In this document: positions 1-7,489 of the stretch, piece by piece
Layout of the letters: every line of letters begins with the position of its first letter
How positions within the stretch are numbered: position 1 is the stretch's first letter
Assembly: GCA_013138735.1 (NCBI GenBank)
Contig: WTCE01000009.1
Coordinates: 1-64,000, forward strand
Direction of reading: 5' to 3'
Origin: Crocinitomix sp.
GTDB taxonomy: Bacteria; Bacteroidota; Bacteroidia; Flavobacteriales_D; Crocinitomicaceae
Length of the DNA stretch: 64,000 nucleotides
Made by a program: the position numbers and the translations under genes
The notes under the pieces: generated by a model
Databases searched by the model: none
What the model was told of the DNA's origin: nothing
Seen by the model: only the letters and a program-made list of their open reading frames with translations

Positions 1-111
1 AAATATCTACAGAACTATTTGAACGAATTCTGTTATAAACTTAATCGCAGATACTTTGGTAACAGAGTCTTTGATAGGCTTACACTTGCCGTAGCCAAAT
101 CTTACTGGTAA
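1..111 (+). CDS. IS1595-type transposase, C-terminal end (partial)
   Basis: The window opens inside a reading frame that runs 36 codons to a TAA at 109-111. The readable tail includes YLNEFCYKLNRRYFGNR and FDRLTLAVAKSYW, which resembles the conserved C-terminus of IS1595/ISXO2-like DDE transposases in Bacteroidota (the family's EFCxxxNRR and FDRL pattern). The rest of the gene lies outside the window, so I cannot say whether the element is intact. The bases just after the stop (about 112-140, a G-run then GGATCAGTTAAGC) are where a terminal inverted repeat would be expected, but the other end is not visible. It places a mobile element about 1.3 kb from the CRISPR locus. Confidence 0.75.
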   Translation, partial: KYLQNYLNEFCYKLNRRYFGNRVFDRLTLAVAKSYW

Positions 112-225
112 TTAATGGGGGGATCAGTTAAGCTAATTAGAATTGTCCTGCATTAAATTATTCTAGCATTAATTGTTCCTAATTTGGCAATAAGGGGTTC
201 CATCCTTTTTCTCTCAATTTTTACC

Positions 226-256
226 TTGCTTTATTTGTTTCAGTCTTATATGTTTG
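226..256 (+). promoter_or_regulatory. Bacteroidota promoter upstream of the SUMF1-domain gene
   Basis: TTG at 226-228 is followed after 20 bp by TATGTTTG at 249-256, matching the Bacteroidota TTG/TAnnTTTG pattern. Transcription would start near 262, giving a leader of about 45 nt before the ATG at 309. Confidence 0.55.
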
Positions 257-308
257 GCTGAGAATTGTAACCAATTTAAGTGTCTAAATTATATCCACAA
301 AAACCAAA

Positions 309-1142
309 ATGAAACCCCTCTTTATTTTATTGATTCTCTTCATTTTTTCTGCTTTAGATGGATATACTGCGGACATGGCGAGCAAAGCCTTACACAGCTC
401 ATCTAAAAAAGAAATTGTGCCACCTGGAACTGTTAAATTTAATGAAGGACTTTATGTTGATATGACTGAGTTATCTAATTTTAACTGGCTTGAATATATG
501 AGCTGGATGAAAATTAACTATGGCAAAACGTCCAAACAATATGCTGCAGCATTGCCAGATACACTTATCTGGAGGAAAACAAATATTGTATTCGAAGAAT
601 GGTATTTACGCCATCCTTCCTATCATAATCACCCCGTAGTTGGCGTCTCCTATGAGCAAGCTATTGCCTATTGTGCATGGCGATCGGATCGGGTAAATGA
701 AATGCTTTTCGCAAAAAATAATACGATTGAATATCACTTTTATAAAGAAGACGCTACCTTTTGCAAAATCCCCAAAATTTGTACTTATCGACTACCAACA
801 GAAAAAGAATGGGAAAGTTTTGCTATAGCTCCCTTTTCTAAAAAAGTCTTGCGTAAGCAGAAAGATGACCGCATCTATAACACCGTTTTTAAACCAACTG
901 AAATTGAGCATAATGATGACGACTCCGAAATAATCGCACCCGTCATTTCGTACTGGCCAAATAGTTTTGGAATGTACAACCTCATAGGAAACGTTGCTGA
1001 AATGACGGCAGAAAAAGGGAAATCTAAGGGTGGCAGTTGGTCTCATACATTGGAATCCTCCTCAGTAGATAGTTCGGTTGCCTATACCACACCAACTAAC
1101 TGGTTAGGGTTTCGTTGCGTTTGTGAAGTAAAGCTACCTTAA
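309..1142 (+). CDS. Secreted SUMF1/FGE-domain protein (GldK/GldJ-like fold)
   Basis: A 277-residue protein with an N-terminal signal peptide (MKPLFILLILFIFSALDG). It then carries the SUMF1 (formylglycine-generating-enzyme-like) fold: HPVVGVSYEQAIAYCAWRS in the middle, YRLPTEKEWESFA, NSFGMYNLIGNVAEM, a KGGSW motif and a terminal GFRCV. In Bacteroidota this fold is common in gliding/type IX secretion lipoproteins (GldK, GldJ) and in uncharacterised exported proteins. No lipobox cysteine is visible after the signal, so it is probably periplasmic or surface-exposed rather than a classical lipoprotein. The paired active-site cysteines of true FGE are not evident, so enzymatic activity is doubtful. 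It is monocistronic, and the stop codon lies in the 31-bp direct repeat that flanks the CRISPR locus. Confidence 0.75.
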   Translation: MKPLFILLILFIFSALDGYTADMASKALHSSSKKEIVPPGTVKFNEGLYVDMTELSNFNWLEYMSWMKINYGKTSKQYAAALPDTLIWRKTNIVFEEWYLRHPSYHNHPVVGVSYEQAIAYCAWRSDRVNEMLFAKNNTIEYHFYKEDATFCKIPKICTYRLPTEKEWESFAIAPFSKKVLRKQKDDRIYNTVFKPTEIEHNDDDSEIIAPVISYWPNSFGMYNLIGNVAEMTAEKGKSKGGSWSHTLESSSVDSSVAYTTPTNWLGFRCVCEVKLP

Positions 1143-1169
1143 TTTAAAATCACGTATTTATACCCTTGT
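1139..1169. repeat. 31-bp direct repeat, left copy flanking the CRISPR-Cas locus
   Basis: This 31-bp segment (TTAATTTAAAATCA, one variable base, GTATTTATACCCTTGT) recurs at 10142-10172 with one mismatch (C here, G there). The two copies are in direct orientation 9003 bp apart and enclose exactly the tracrRNA, cas genes and array. It overlaps the stop codon of the preceding gene. Confidence 0.85.
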
Positions 1170-1383
1170 ATTACTTAATGATTTGTGCAAATTTTGATTC
1201 AGCAAGACGTAATGTCATGTACAATACTAAGATCCATTTGTTCTTTCTATAATCCAATCAGCCAGTTAAATCTCCATTTGGGAGTTAAAACATCAGGTTT
1301 TAGCCATAATCGTTGGTCGTTAATCCAAAAGATTATAATTTGTCAAAGGGATTGCTTTGCTTTTGATTTTAAACAATTTTAAA
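1170..1383. other. Non-coding stretch before the tracrRNA terminator
   Basis: The gene-free region from 1143 to 1517 holds the direct repeat (1139-1169), this 214-bp AT-rich stretch and the divergent tracrRNA. I see no credible gene here: the short frame at 1185-1382 has no recognisable composition or domain. Confidence 0.5.
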
Positions 1384-1408
1384 CAAAAAAATCCCACCGA
1401 AGCGGGAC
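1384..1408 (-). terminator. tracrRNA intrinsic terminator
   Basis: On the minus strand the RNA ends TCCCGC-TTCG-GTGGGA followed by seven U. This is a six-pair stem (one G:U) with a UUCG tetraloop, a classic intrinsic terminator and the usual 3' end of a type II tracrRNA. Confidence 0.85.
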
Positions 1409-1470
1409 TAAAGATTTTCATCTACGGCATATAGCCTTATTGTGATAAGATTAAAGAATAATTTCTTATT
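1384..1470 (-). ncRNA. tracrRNA of the type II-C CRISPR-Cas9 system
   Basis: On the minus strand the anti-repeat is TTCTTTAATC, then an unpaired TTAT, then CACAAT (plus coordinates 1439-1458). It pairs with the crRNA repeat start GTTGTGGTTTGATTAAAGAA: six lower pairs (one G:U), a 4x4 internal bulge, ten upper pairs. Downstream come AAGGCTATATGCCGTAGATG and CTTTAGTCCC, the nexus-like and terminal hairpins, ending in the 1384-1408 terminator. A promoter matching the Bacteroidota consensus lies at 1475-1506 and predicts a start near 1469, right at the anti-repeat, so the RNA should be about 85 nt. It is divergent from cas9. Because the anti-repeat complements the GTTGTG form of the repeat, it also fixes the array as transcribed from the minus strand. 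The exact ends need RNA data. Confidence 0.9.
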
Positions 1471-1474
1471 GGGT

Positions 1475-1506
1475 CAAATGTATAAAAAAAATTGACTACG
1501 ACAAAA
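1475..1506 (-). promoter_or_regulatory. tracrRNA promoter
   Basis: Reading the minus strand, TTTTG (1506-1502) is followed after exactly 19 bp by TACATTTG (1482-1475), a perfect TAnnTTTG. This agrees fully with the Bacteroidota -33/-7 consensus. It lies only 12 bp from the cas9 start, so the two transcription units share one short control region. Confidence 0.85.
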
Positions 1507-1517
1507 TATATTTTAAA

Positions 1518-4500
1518 ATGAGCAAAACATTAGGATTAGATTTAGGGACAAATAGTATTGGTTGGGCGGTTGTTGATGACCAATCAGATACACCAATTGT
1601 CGAGAAAGGTGTAATTGTTTTTCCTGAAGGAGTGAAAATTGAAAAAGGAACGGAAAAATCAAGAGCTGCGGAAAGAACTGGTTTTCGAGGGACGCGGAAA
1701 TTAAAATTCAGACGGAAGTTAAGGAAATACGAAACACTTAAAGTGTTGTCTAAATTTAATCTTTGTCCATTAACGCTTGTTGAAGTTGAAGATTGGCGGA
1801 AGTCGAATTTTAAGGAATACCCAAATAAGCCTGCTTTTATTGAGTGGTTGAAAACAGATGACAAAACAAATAAAGTTCCTTACTTTTTCAGAAATAAATT
1901 TTCGCGCGAAGTTTCCGCTTGGGGAAATGATGAAACACTTCGCCACCAACTCGGCAGAGCCTTTTACCACTTGGCACAACGACGTGGATTTAAGAGTAAC
2001 CGACTTGAGCAATCAGATGAAAACCTTATTTCTGACGTAAAGGAATTCATACAAGACGCTTTAGCTGATTCACAAAATGGAGTTGAATTATTGATTCAAC
2101 TCGCAACTATATTTGAAGAATATAATTTTGACACGCGCAAGGCAGATGAATTAGATAGCACCGAACAAAAACTAAAATCAATACGCAAGTATATCTTTGG
2201 TGTTTTAGAAAATAAAATTAAGAACAAAGATTATTCAAGCTATCAAACTGCAAAAAAAGAGATAGACAGATACATTAACAGACCAGAAAATTTGGGTGCT
2301 GTTAAAGGAGGGATAAAAGAACTTAGTAAAAAAATAGCTGAGAAAGATTGTCAATCTTTAGGGCAATATTTTTGGTTGCTTTATCAAAAAGACAGAAAGG
2401 TCGAAAATCATAAAATTCGTTCTAATTACACTTCACGAGAGGAGCATTACGAAACAGAGTTTAATCTTATTTGCAAAACACAAAACATCTCTGACAAACT
2501 TAAAAAGATGCTATATCAAGCCATCTTTTTTCAACGTCCTTTGAGGTCACAAAAAGGATTAGTAGGCAAATGCACCTTAGAAAACAATAAGGCAAGATGT
2601 CCCGTTTCTAGAACGGAGTTTGAAGCATTCAGAATGTGGTCCTTTCTTAATTCGATCAAAATAAAAACTAAAACTGATACTAGTCTACGCGAACTTACCA
2701 TGGTTGAAAAGGAATTATTAATTCCTAAATTTTATCGGCGCAAATCAACTTTCAAGTTTGACGATCTTGCTCAAACTTTATCAAAACATTATGGTGATAA
2801 GTTTGTTCATTTTAAAGATACGGTGCCAAATGGTAATACCAACCTAATCAACTTCAAATTAAATACAACCGTAAACGGCTGCCCAGTTTCGGCTATGTTT
2901 AATTATTTTTTTGGTGCCAATTGGGAAACAAAAAAATTTATTTATGAAACATTAGATATTGATGGATTAAAGCAGGTACATGAAATTGATTATAAAGATA
3001 TTTGGCATGTATTGTCCACATTTGACGACGACAAAAAGCTTTATAGTTATGCAATAGAAAAATTACGCTTGGAAGAAAAGGAAGCTAAAAAATTCTCAAA
3101 ACTATCCTTCCAACAAGGCTACGCGAATTTAAGTTTGTCAGCTATAAATAAGATTTTAGCTTGGTTAAAACAAGGTTTAAAATATCCGCATGCTGTTTTT
3201 TTAGCGAATATGGAAAAAGTTGTAAGGCCTGAAATATGGTCTGACAAAACGGATAAAAAAATGCTTATTGATGCTGTTGGAACAATTTTAAATGAGCATT
3301 CTTTTGAGAAAAAAAGGAATAGGACCATCAATGCTTTAATTGCTCAATACAATGCAGAAGTTAATCAGGTTCAAATGTCAGAAGAATCAAGCCCAATAAT
3401 TAAAAATGAATTGAAAGTATTATTATCCAAAACATTTGGACAATCCCTATCAGACCCAATATTGGATGATGCTTTTAACTTGCTAAAAAAACAACTTGAA
3501 AAGGATAGTTTCTCCATTGCTTTTATTCCAGACAAACGCTTGGACGAAATGTTGCACGAGTTTTTAGAATCAAATAATCTCATTAAAGATACGAATAAGT
3601 TAAAAAAGCTTTATCACCCTTCAGATTTGGAAAGCTTTCAGCCAATAAATGCAAAAAACAGAGCTGGTGAATATATACTGGTTGATAATGAACCTTTAAA
3701 AATATTAAACAGCCCAAAAACTGGCGCAATTAAAAATCCGGTTTTAATGCGAACCATGCATCAGCTTAGGAATTTGATTAATGAATTGTTGCTACAAGAA
3801 AAAATAAATGCAAAAACACGTATTCATATTGAATTAGCTCGAGAAGTTAATGATTCTAATAAAAGGGCTGCATACAAAACTTGGCAAGATCAAAAACAAG
3901 CGGAAAATGAAGAAATAGCCAGTATAATTAGAGAATTATTTAAAGAATCTGGAAAAAAGGAAGTAACAATTGGATCTGAAGATATCAAAAAGGTAAAAGC
4001 ATGGACAGAACAGTTAAAGGATGAAAACGAAAAACCTGTGGATGTTTTTGAATTAGGAAAGACTAAAAAGGAAATGGTTCAAAAATACAAGTTATGGAAA
4101 GAGCAAAAAGGCTATTGCATTTATACCGGTAAAACTATTAACCTGACACAATTATTTGAAGGCACAGCTTTTGATATTGAACACACGATTCCGCGGAGTG
4201 TTTCTTGGGATAATTCAATGGAAAACAAAACAATTTCTGACGCTACATACAATCGAGAAACCAAACGCAATAAAATTCCTTCAGAACTTGATGCACATCC
4301 AGAAATCCTGGGGCGTATTAGACACTGGAAAACACATTGGAAAAAATTAGACGACCAAATTAAAAGGATTAATACAGCTACTATTATTGATAAAGAAGCG
4401 AAAGACCGAATGATTCGTAAAAAACATCTTTTAAGATTTGAATACGACTATTGGTATCAAAAATACGACCGCTTTATAATGCGTGATGTACCGTCAGGTT

Positions 4501-6116
4501 TTAAGAATAGCCAATTAGTAGACACTGGACTTATAACACGTTACGCTAAATCATATTTAGGTAGTTTATTCCAAAACAAAAATGGCAATAGCAATGTAAG
4601 TGTTGTAAAAGGAAGTGTTGTTTATGAATTTAGAAAAGCGTGGGGTGTCCAAAAATTACAAGAAAAAAAATCGCGTTCAAATCACATTCATCATTGTATA
4701 GATGCAGTGACAATTGCCTGTATGACAAGATCAAAATATAACACATTTGTTCAAGCATGGAAAGAGAATGAGGAAGGTAGCAAACTTCTGACAAGAGATA
4801 CCACCCCTATTAAAAAACCTTGGGTAACATTTACGGAGGATTTATTAAAAATTGAAACTGAGGTGGCAATTGTACGAGCATTCCGAGACAACAAATCTAA
4901 TCAAACAAAAAAGAAGGTTCGAAAAAGAGGAAAGATCGAATACAAAATAGAATTCGAAAAGGATAATGATGCCGTTTATTTACGCGCAGATGACGGTAAC
5001 AAGATTCCTGTCTTAGATCAGAGCGGTAATCCTAAAAAAATAGTAGATAGAGACGGCAAGGCTATTCCTAGATATGAAACGGGTGATACAGCTAAAGGCT
5101 CTTTACATCAAGACACTTTTTATGGCGCTATAAAAACAGCCAAACGGGACAAAAATAATATCCCACTTAGAGATGAAAATGGAAATTTTGTGTTTGAAGC
5201 GGATAAAAAAGGGAATCCGCTCATTAATTATGTGATAAGAAAACCTTTAGATAGTTTAACAGACGCTGACTTGAAAAAAATTGTTGACCCTACAACTCGG
5301 GAAATTGTCATAAAAGCCAGAGCAGAAGAAAAAACATTAAAAAAAGAACTAGATTCTTTGAAAAAGGAACTGAAAAAAGAGCTTATTGAGATTGAGGTAA
5401 AAGAACTGTCCGAACGAATAGAAAGATTAGAACAAAAAATTAAAAATGATTTATATGTTATTCCTCCCAAAAAAGGAAAGCGAATAATTACGCCCATTAG
5501 AAAAGTACGCATCAATGCAAAAATGACAGAACCGTTACCTGACTTTAAGAAGCACAAGGATATTTCTAAGCACCCACACAAACGGGAGTATTATGTTCAA
5601 AATGATGAAAACTATTGTCTGGCTTTATTTGAAAATAAAGCTAATAAGAAACGGAAAGCAGAAATTATTAATTTAATGAATGCCGTTAATTATTTCAAAA
5701 AAAGCAATTCGAAAGAGAATCACGTTTTAATTCCGGAATCCAAAAAAGGATTTGAATTATGTGGGATTTTAAAACCTAATACAATGGTTTTATTTTATGA
5801 GGAGTTACCCGAGGAAGTTTGGGATTTAGATAAAACCGAGCAGCTGAAAAGGCTTTATTATGTTAGAAAGATGTCTAAAGACGGCAGAGCGACATTTCAA
5901 TTTCATCAAGAAGCGCGTATTGATGAGCAACTCAAACAAGATTATTTAAAGCAAAATAACGTAGAAGCCCCTAAGTCTTTGACTAATGGTGAATCGAAAA
6001 TAGATTTTTCAAACCTGCCCACACCCAAATTTCTTCTGAGCCCTAACAATATGCAGTTTCTAATTGAAAATGTTGATTTTAAAGTTTCGGTGACTGGGGA
6101 GATCATCAAACTCTAA
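1518..6116 (+). CDS. cas9: CRISPR-associated endonuclease Cas9, type II-C, large Bacteroidota form
   Basis: RNA-guided double-strand DNA nuclease of 1532 residues. RuvC-I is at the N-terminus (LGLDLGTNSIGW, catalytic D8), followed by an arginine-rich bridge helix (about 50-75). RuvC-II is IHIELAREV (E772). HNH is FDIEHTIPRS...NK...YNRE with H889, N903 and N912 spaced exactly as H840, N854 and N863 of the Streptococcus enzyme, and E888 replacing the metal-binding Asp. RuvC-III is HHCIDAV (H1058, D1062). All nuclease residues are therefore present. It is longer than Neisseria/Campylobacter II-C Cas9 (about 1000-1100 aa) and fits the 1400-1500 aa Bacteroidota branch. About residues 1270-1312, between RuvC-III and the PAM-interacting end, are strongly coiled-coil. 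It leads the cas9-cas1-cas2 operon (31-bp gap to cas1). Confidence 0.97.
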   Translation: MSKTLGLDLGTNSIGWAVVDDQSDTPIVEKGVIVFPEGVKIEKGTEKSRAAERTGFRGTRKLKFRRKLRKYETLKVLSKFNLCPLTLVEVEDWRKSNFKEYPNKPAFIEWLKTDDKTNKVPYFFRNKFSREVSAWGNDETLRHQLGRAFYHLAQRRGFKSNRLEQSDENLISDVKEFIQDALADSQNGVELLIQLATIFEEYNFDTRKADELDSTEQKLKSIRKYIFGVLENKIKNKDYSSYQTAKKEIDRYINRPENLGAVKGGIKELSKKIAEKDCQSLGQYFWLLYQKDRKVENHKIRSNYTSREEHYETEFNLICKTQNISDKLKKMLYQAIFFQRPLRSQKGLVGKCTLENNKARCPVSRTEFEAFRMWSFLNSIKIKTKTDTSLRELTMVEKELLIPKFYRRKSTFKFDDLAQTLSKHYGDKFVHFKDTVPNGNTNLINFKLNTTVNGCPVSAMFNYFFGANWETKKFIYETLDIDGLKQVHEIDYKDIWHVLSTFDDDKKLYSYAIEKLRLEEKEAKKFSKLSFQQGYANLSLSAINKILAWLKQGLKYPHAVFLANMEKVVRPEIWSDKTDKKMLIDAVGTILNEHSFEKKRNRTINALIAQYNAEVNQVQMSEESSPIIKNELKVLLSKTFGQSLSDPILDDAFNLLKKQLEKDSFSIAFIPDKRLDEMLHEFLESNNLIKDTNKLKKLYHPSDLESFQPINAKNRAGEYILVDNEPLKILNSPKTGAIKNPVLMRTMHQLRNLINELLLQEKINAKTRIHIELAREVNDSNKRAAYKTWQDQKQAENEEIASIIRELFKESGKKEVTIGSEDIKKVKAWTEQLKDENEKPVDVFELGKTKKEMVQKYKLWKEQKGYCIYTGKTINLTQLFEGTAFDIEHTIPRSVSWDNSMENKTISDATYNRETKRNKIPSELDAHPEILGRIRHWKTHWKKLDDQIKRINTATIIDKEAKDRMIRKKHLLRFEYDYWYQKYDRFIMRDVPSGFKNSQLVDTGLITRYAKSYLGSLFQNKNGNSNVSVVKGSVVYEFRKAWGVQKLQEKKSRSNHIHHCIDAVTIACMTRSKYNTFVQAWKENEEGSKLLTRDTTPIKKPWVTFTEDLLKIETEVAIVRAFRDNKSNQTKKKVRKRGKIEYKIEFEKDNDAVYLRADDGNKIPVLDQSGNPKKIVDRDGKAIPRYETGDTAKGSLHQDTFYGAIKTAKRDKNNIPLRDENGNFVFEADKKGNPLINYVIRKPLDSLTDADLKKIVDPTTREIVIKARAEEKTLKKELDSLKKELKKELIEIEVKELSERIERLEQKIKNDLYVIPPKKGKRIITPIRKVRINAKMTEPLPDFKKHKDISKHPHKREYYVQNDENYCLALFENKANKKRKAEIINLMNAVNYFKKSNSKENHVLIPESKKGFELCGILKPNTMVLFYEELPEEVWDLDKTEQLKRLYYVRKMSKDGRATFQFHQEARIDEQLKQDYLKQNNVEAPKSLTNGESKIDFSNLPTPKFLLSPNNMQFLIENVDFKVSVTGEIIKL

Positions 6117-6147
6117 TCAAGAATATTTCATTTAACCCCAAAATAAA

Positions 6148-7041
6148 ATGCTAAAACGAACCCTTCTATTCAGCAACCCTTACCACCTGAGTACGCGGAA
6201 TTTGCAATTGCAAATAGCGGAAAAGGATTCGGGTGAAATAAAAACGGTTCCTATAGAGGATGTTGGCTATATCGTTTTTGAGCACCCACATATTACGTTT
6301 ACACAAAGTGTGATGCAGCTATTGGCGGAGAATAATACAGCCGTAATTTTTTGCGATCAAAAATTTCACCCCTCCTCTATGCTCTTGCATTTAGATACGC
6401 ATAACATACAATCTGAACGATTTAAACACCAAGTAAATGCCAGCGAACCTTTAAAAAAACAATTGTGGCAACAAACTGTTAAACAAAAAATTATTAATCA
6501 GGCAGATTTGCTAAGCATGCAAGAAAAAGATGCTGAGGCCCTTTATTATAAAGCCAAACAAGTTAAAAGTGGCGACACCACAAACGAAGAAGCAAAAGCT
6601 GCACGCGCTTATTGGAACAGATTATTTGGCAAAGATTTTAGGCGAGAACGAAATGGGCAAGCCCCGAATCCTGCATTAAATTATGGCTATGCCATTTTAC
6701 GTGCTGCAACTGCGCGTGCATTGGCCGGAAGCGGTTTGTTGGCAACTTTAGGAATTCACCACCGCAATAAATACAACTCGTTTTGTTTGGCAGATGATAT
6801 TATGGAACCCTATCGCCCGTTGGTTGACGAAACAGTATATGAAATGTATCACGGTGGATTGGATTGTGAAAACTTGGGCAAGGTTGAAAAAGCAGAACTA
6901 CTTAAAATATTGACAAAAGATGTCATCATGAATGAGCAAGTTAGTCCATTAATGATTGCTTTAAACAAAACATCCTCCTCACTAGCCCAATGTTTTGAGG
7001 GCAAAAAACGAACAATCTATTATCCAACCTTTCGGCTATGA
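6148..7041 (+). CDS. cas1: CRISPR adaptation integrase Cas1
   Basis: A 297-residue Cas1, the metal-dependent integrase that with Cas2 inserts new spacers. It has the N-terminal beta domain (MLKRTLLFSNPYHLSTRN, VPIEDVGYIVFEH) and the helical catalytic domain with LNYGYAILRAATARALAGSG, the GIHH histidine motif and LADDIMEPYRPLVD carrying the acidic metal ligands. Its length is usual for type II Cas1. It lies 31 bp after cas9 and its last four bases overlap the cas2 start, so translation is probably coupled. No cas4 or csn2 is present, which is what defines subtype II-C. Confidence 0.96.
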   Translation: MLKRTLLFSNPYHLSTRNLQLQIAEKDSGEIKTVPIEDVGYIVFEHPHITFTQSVMQLLAENNTAVIFCDQKFHPSSMLLHLDTHNIQSERFKHQVNASEPLKKQLWQQTVKQKIINQADLLSMQEKDAEALYYKAKQVKSGDTTNEEAKAARAYWNRLFGKDFRRERNGQAPNPALNYGYAILRAATARALAGSGLLATLGIHHRNKYNSFCLADDIMEPYRPLVDETVYEMYHGGLDCENLGKVEKAELLKILTKDVIMNEQVSPLMIALNKTSSSLAQCFEGKKRTIYYPTFRL

Positions 7042-7376
7042 GTCAAGGTCGTTTAAATGCATATAGAATTATGTGGTTATTTGTGTTTTTTGATTTGCCT
7101 ACCAATACGAAGAAAGAAAGGCGTACCGCTCAACAATTTCGGAAAAAGTTGCTAAAGGATGGATTTACAATGATGCAATTTTCAGTTTACACCAGACATT
7201 GTGCTAGTTTTGAAAGTGCCACCGTTCATATAAATCGAATTAACAGTTTTATTCCAAATGCTGGACAAGTTAGCATCATGCAAATTACCGATAAACAATA
7301 CGGCAATATTCAAAATTATTGGGGTATTTCGCACGCCCCGTTGCCAGGAACACCACAGCAACTGGAGTTATTTTAA
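7038..7376 (+). CDS. cas2: CRISPR adaptation protein Cas2
   Basis: A 112-residue Cas2, which dimerises at the centre of the Cas1-Cas2 integration complex. The ferredoxin-like fold is visible: beta-1 IMWLFVFFDLPT with the conserved Asp, a basic helix (KKERRTAQQFRKKLLKDGF), MMQFSVYTRHC, and a C-terminal strand QVSIMQITDKQYG. Its ATG overlaps the cas1 stop by four bases. It is the last cas gene, and a hairpin terminator follows at 7388-7435 before the array. Confidence 0.95.
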   Translation: MSQGRLNAYRIMWLFVFFDLPTNTKKERRTAQQFRKKLLKDGFTMMQFSVYTRHCASFESATVHINRINSFIPNAGQVSIMQITDKQYGNIQNYWGISHAPLPGTPQQLELF

Positions 7377-7387
7377 CATATAGAAAT

Positions 7388-7435
7388 AAAAAAAAGTGGA
7401 ATCTAGGCAATTTATTTCCTGAAAACCACTTTTTT
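7388..7435. terminator. Hairpin terminator between cas2 and the array
   Basis: AAAAAGTGG (7391-7399) and CCACTTTTT (7426-7434) form an inverted repeat with A- and T-runs on opposite sides and a loop holding a smaller AGG/CCT pairing. It could stop the cas transcript on the plus strand and the pre-crRNA arriving from the array on the minus strand. Confidence 0.6.
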
Positions 7436-7489
7436 AAAAACGACATTCCTTTGTAAAAACGTCATTACTAGCAATATATGTCGCGCGGT
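7436..7489. promoter_or_regulatory. Cas2-proximal array flank (candidate integration leader)
   Basis: These 54 bp touch the first repeat copy. CGACATT at 7441-7447 is the exact reverse complement of the repeat end AATGTCG. CGTCATTAC at about 7460-7468 pairs with the repeat junction GTAATGTCG with one mismatch. If spacers are added at this end, as reported for other II-C loci, these dyads would sit at the integration site. This is inference. Confidence 0.35.

Noticed and set aside
1185-1382. 65-codon frame upstream of the tracrRNA
   Set aside because: Composition is not protein-like, no family is recognisable, and it ends at the tracrRNA terminator.
5228-5581. 117-codon antisense frame in cas9 (and similar shadows in other genes)
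   Set aside because: It lies opposite a Lys/Glu-rich coiled-coil segment, which produces long Ser/Phe-rich antisense frames; there is no independent evidence.
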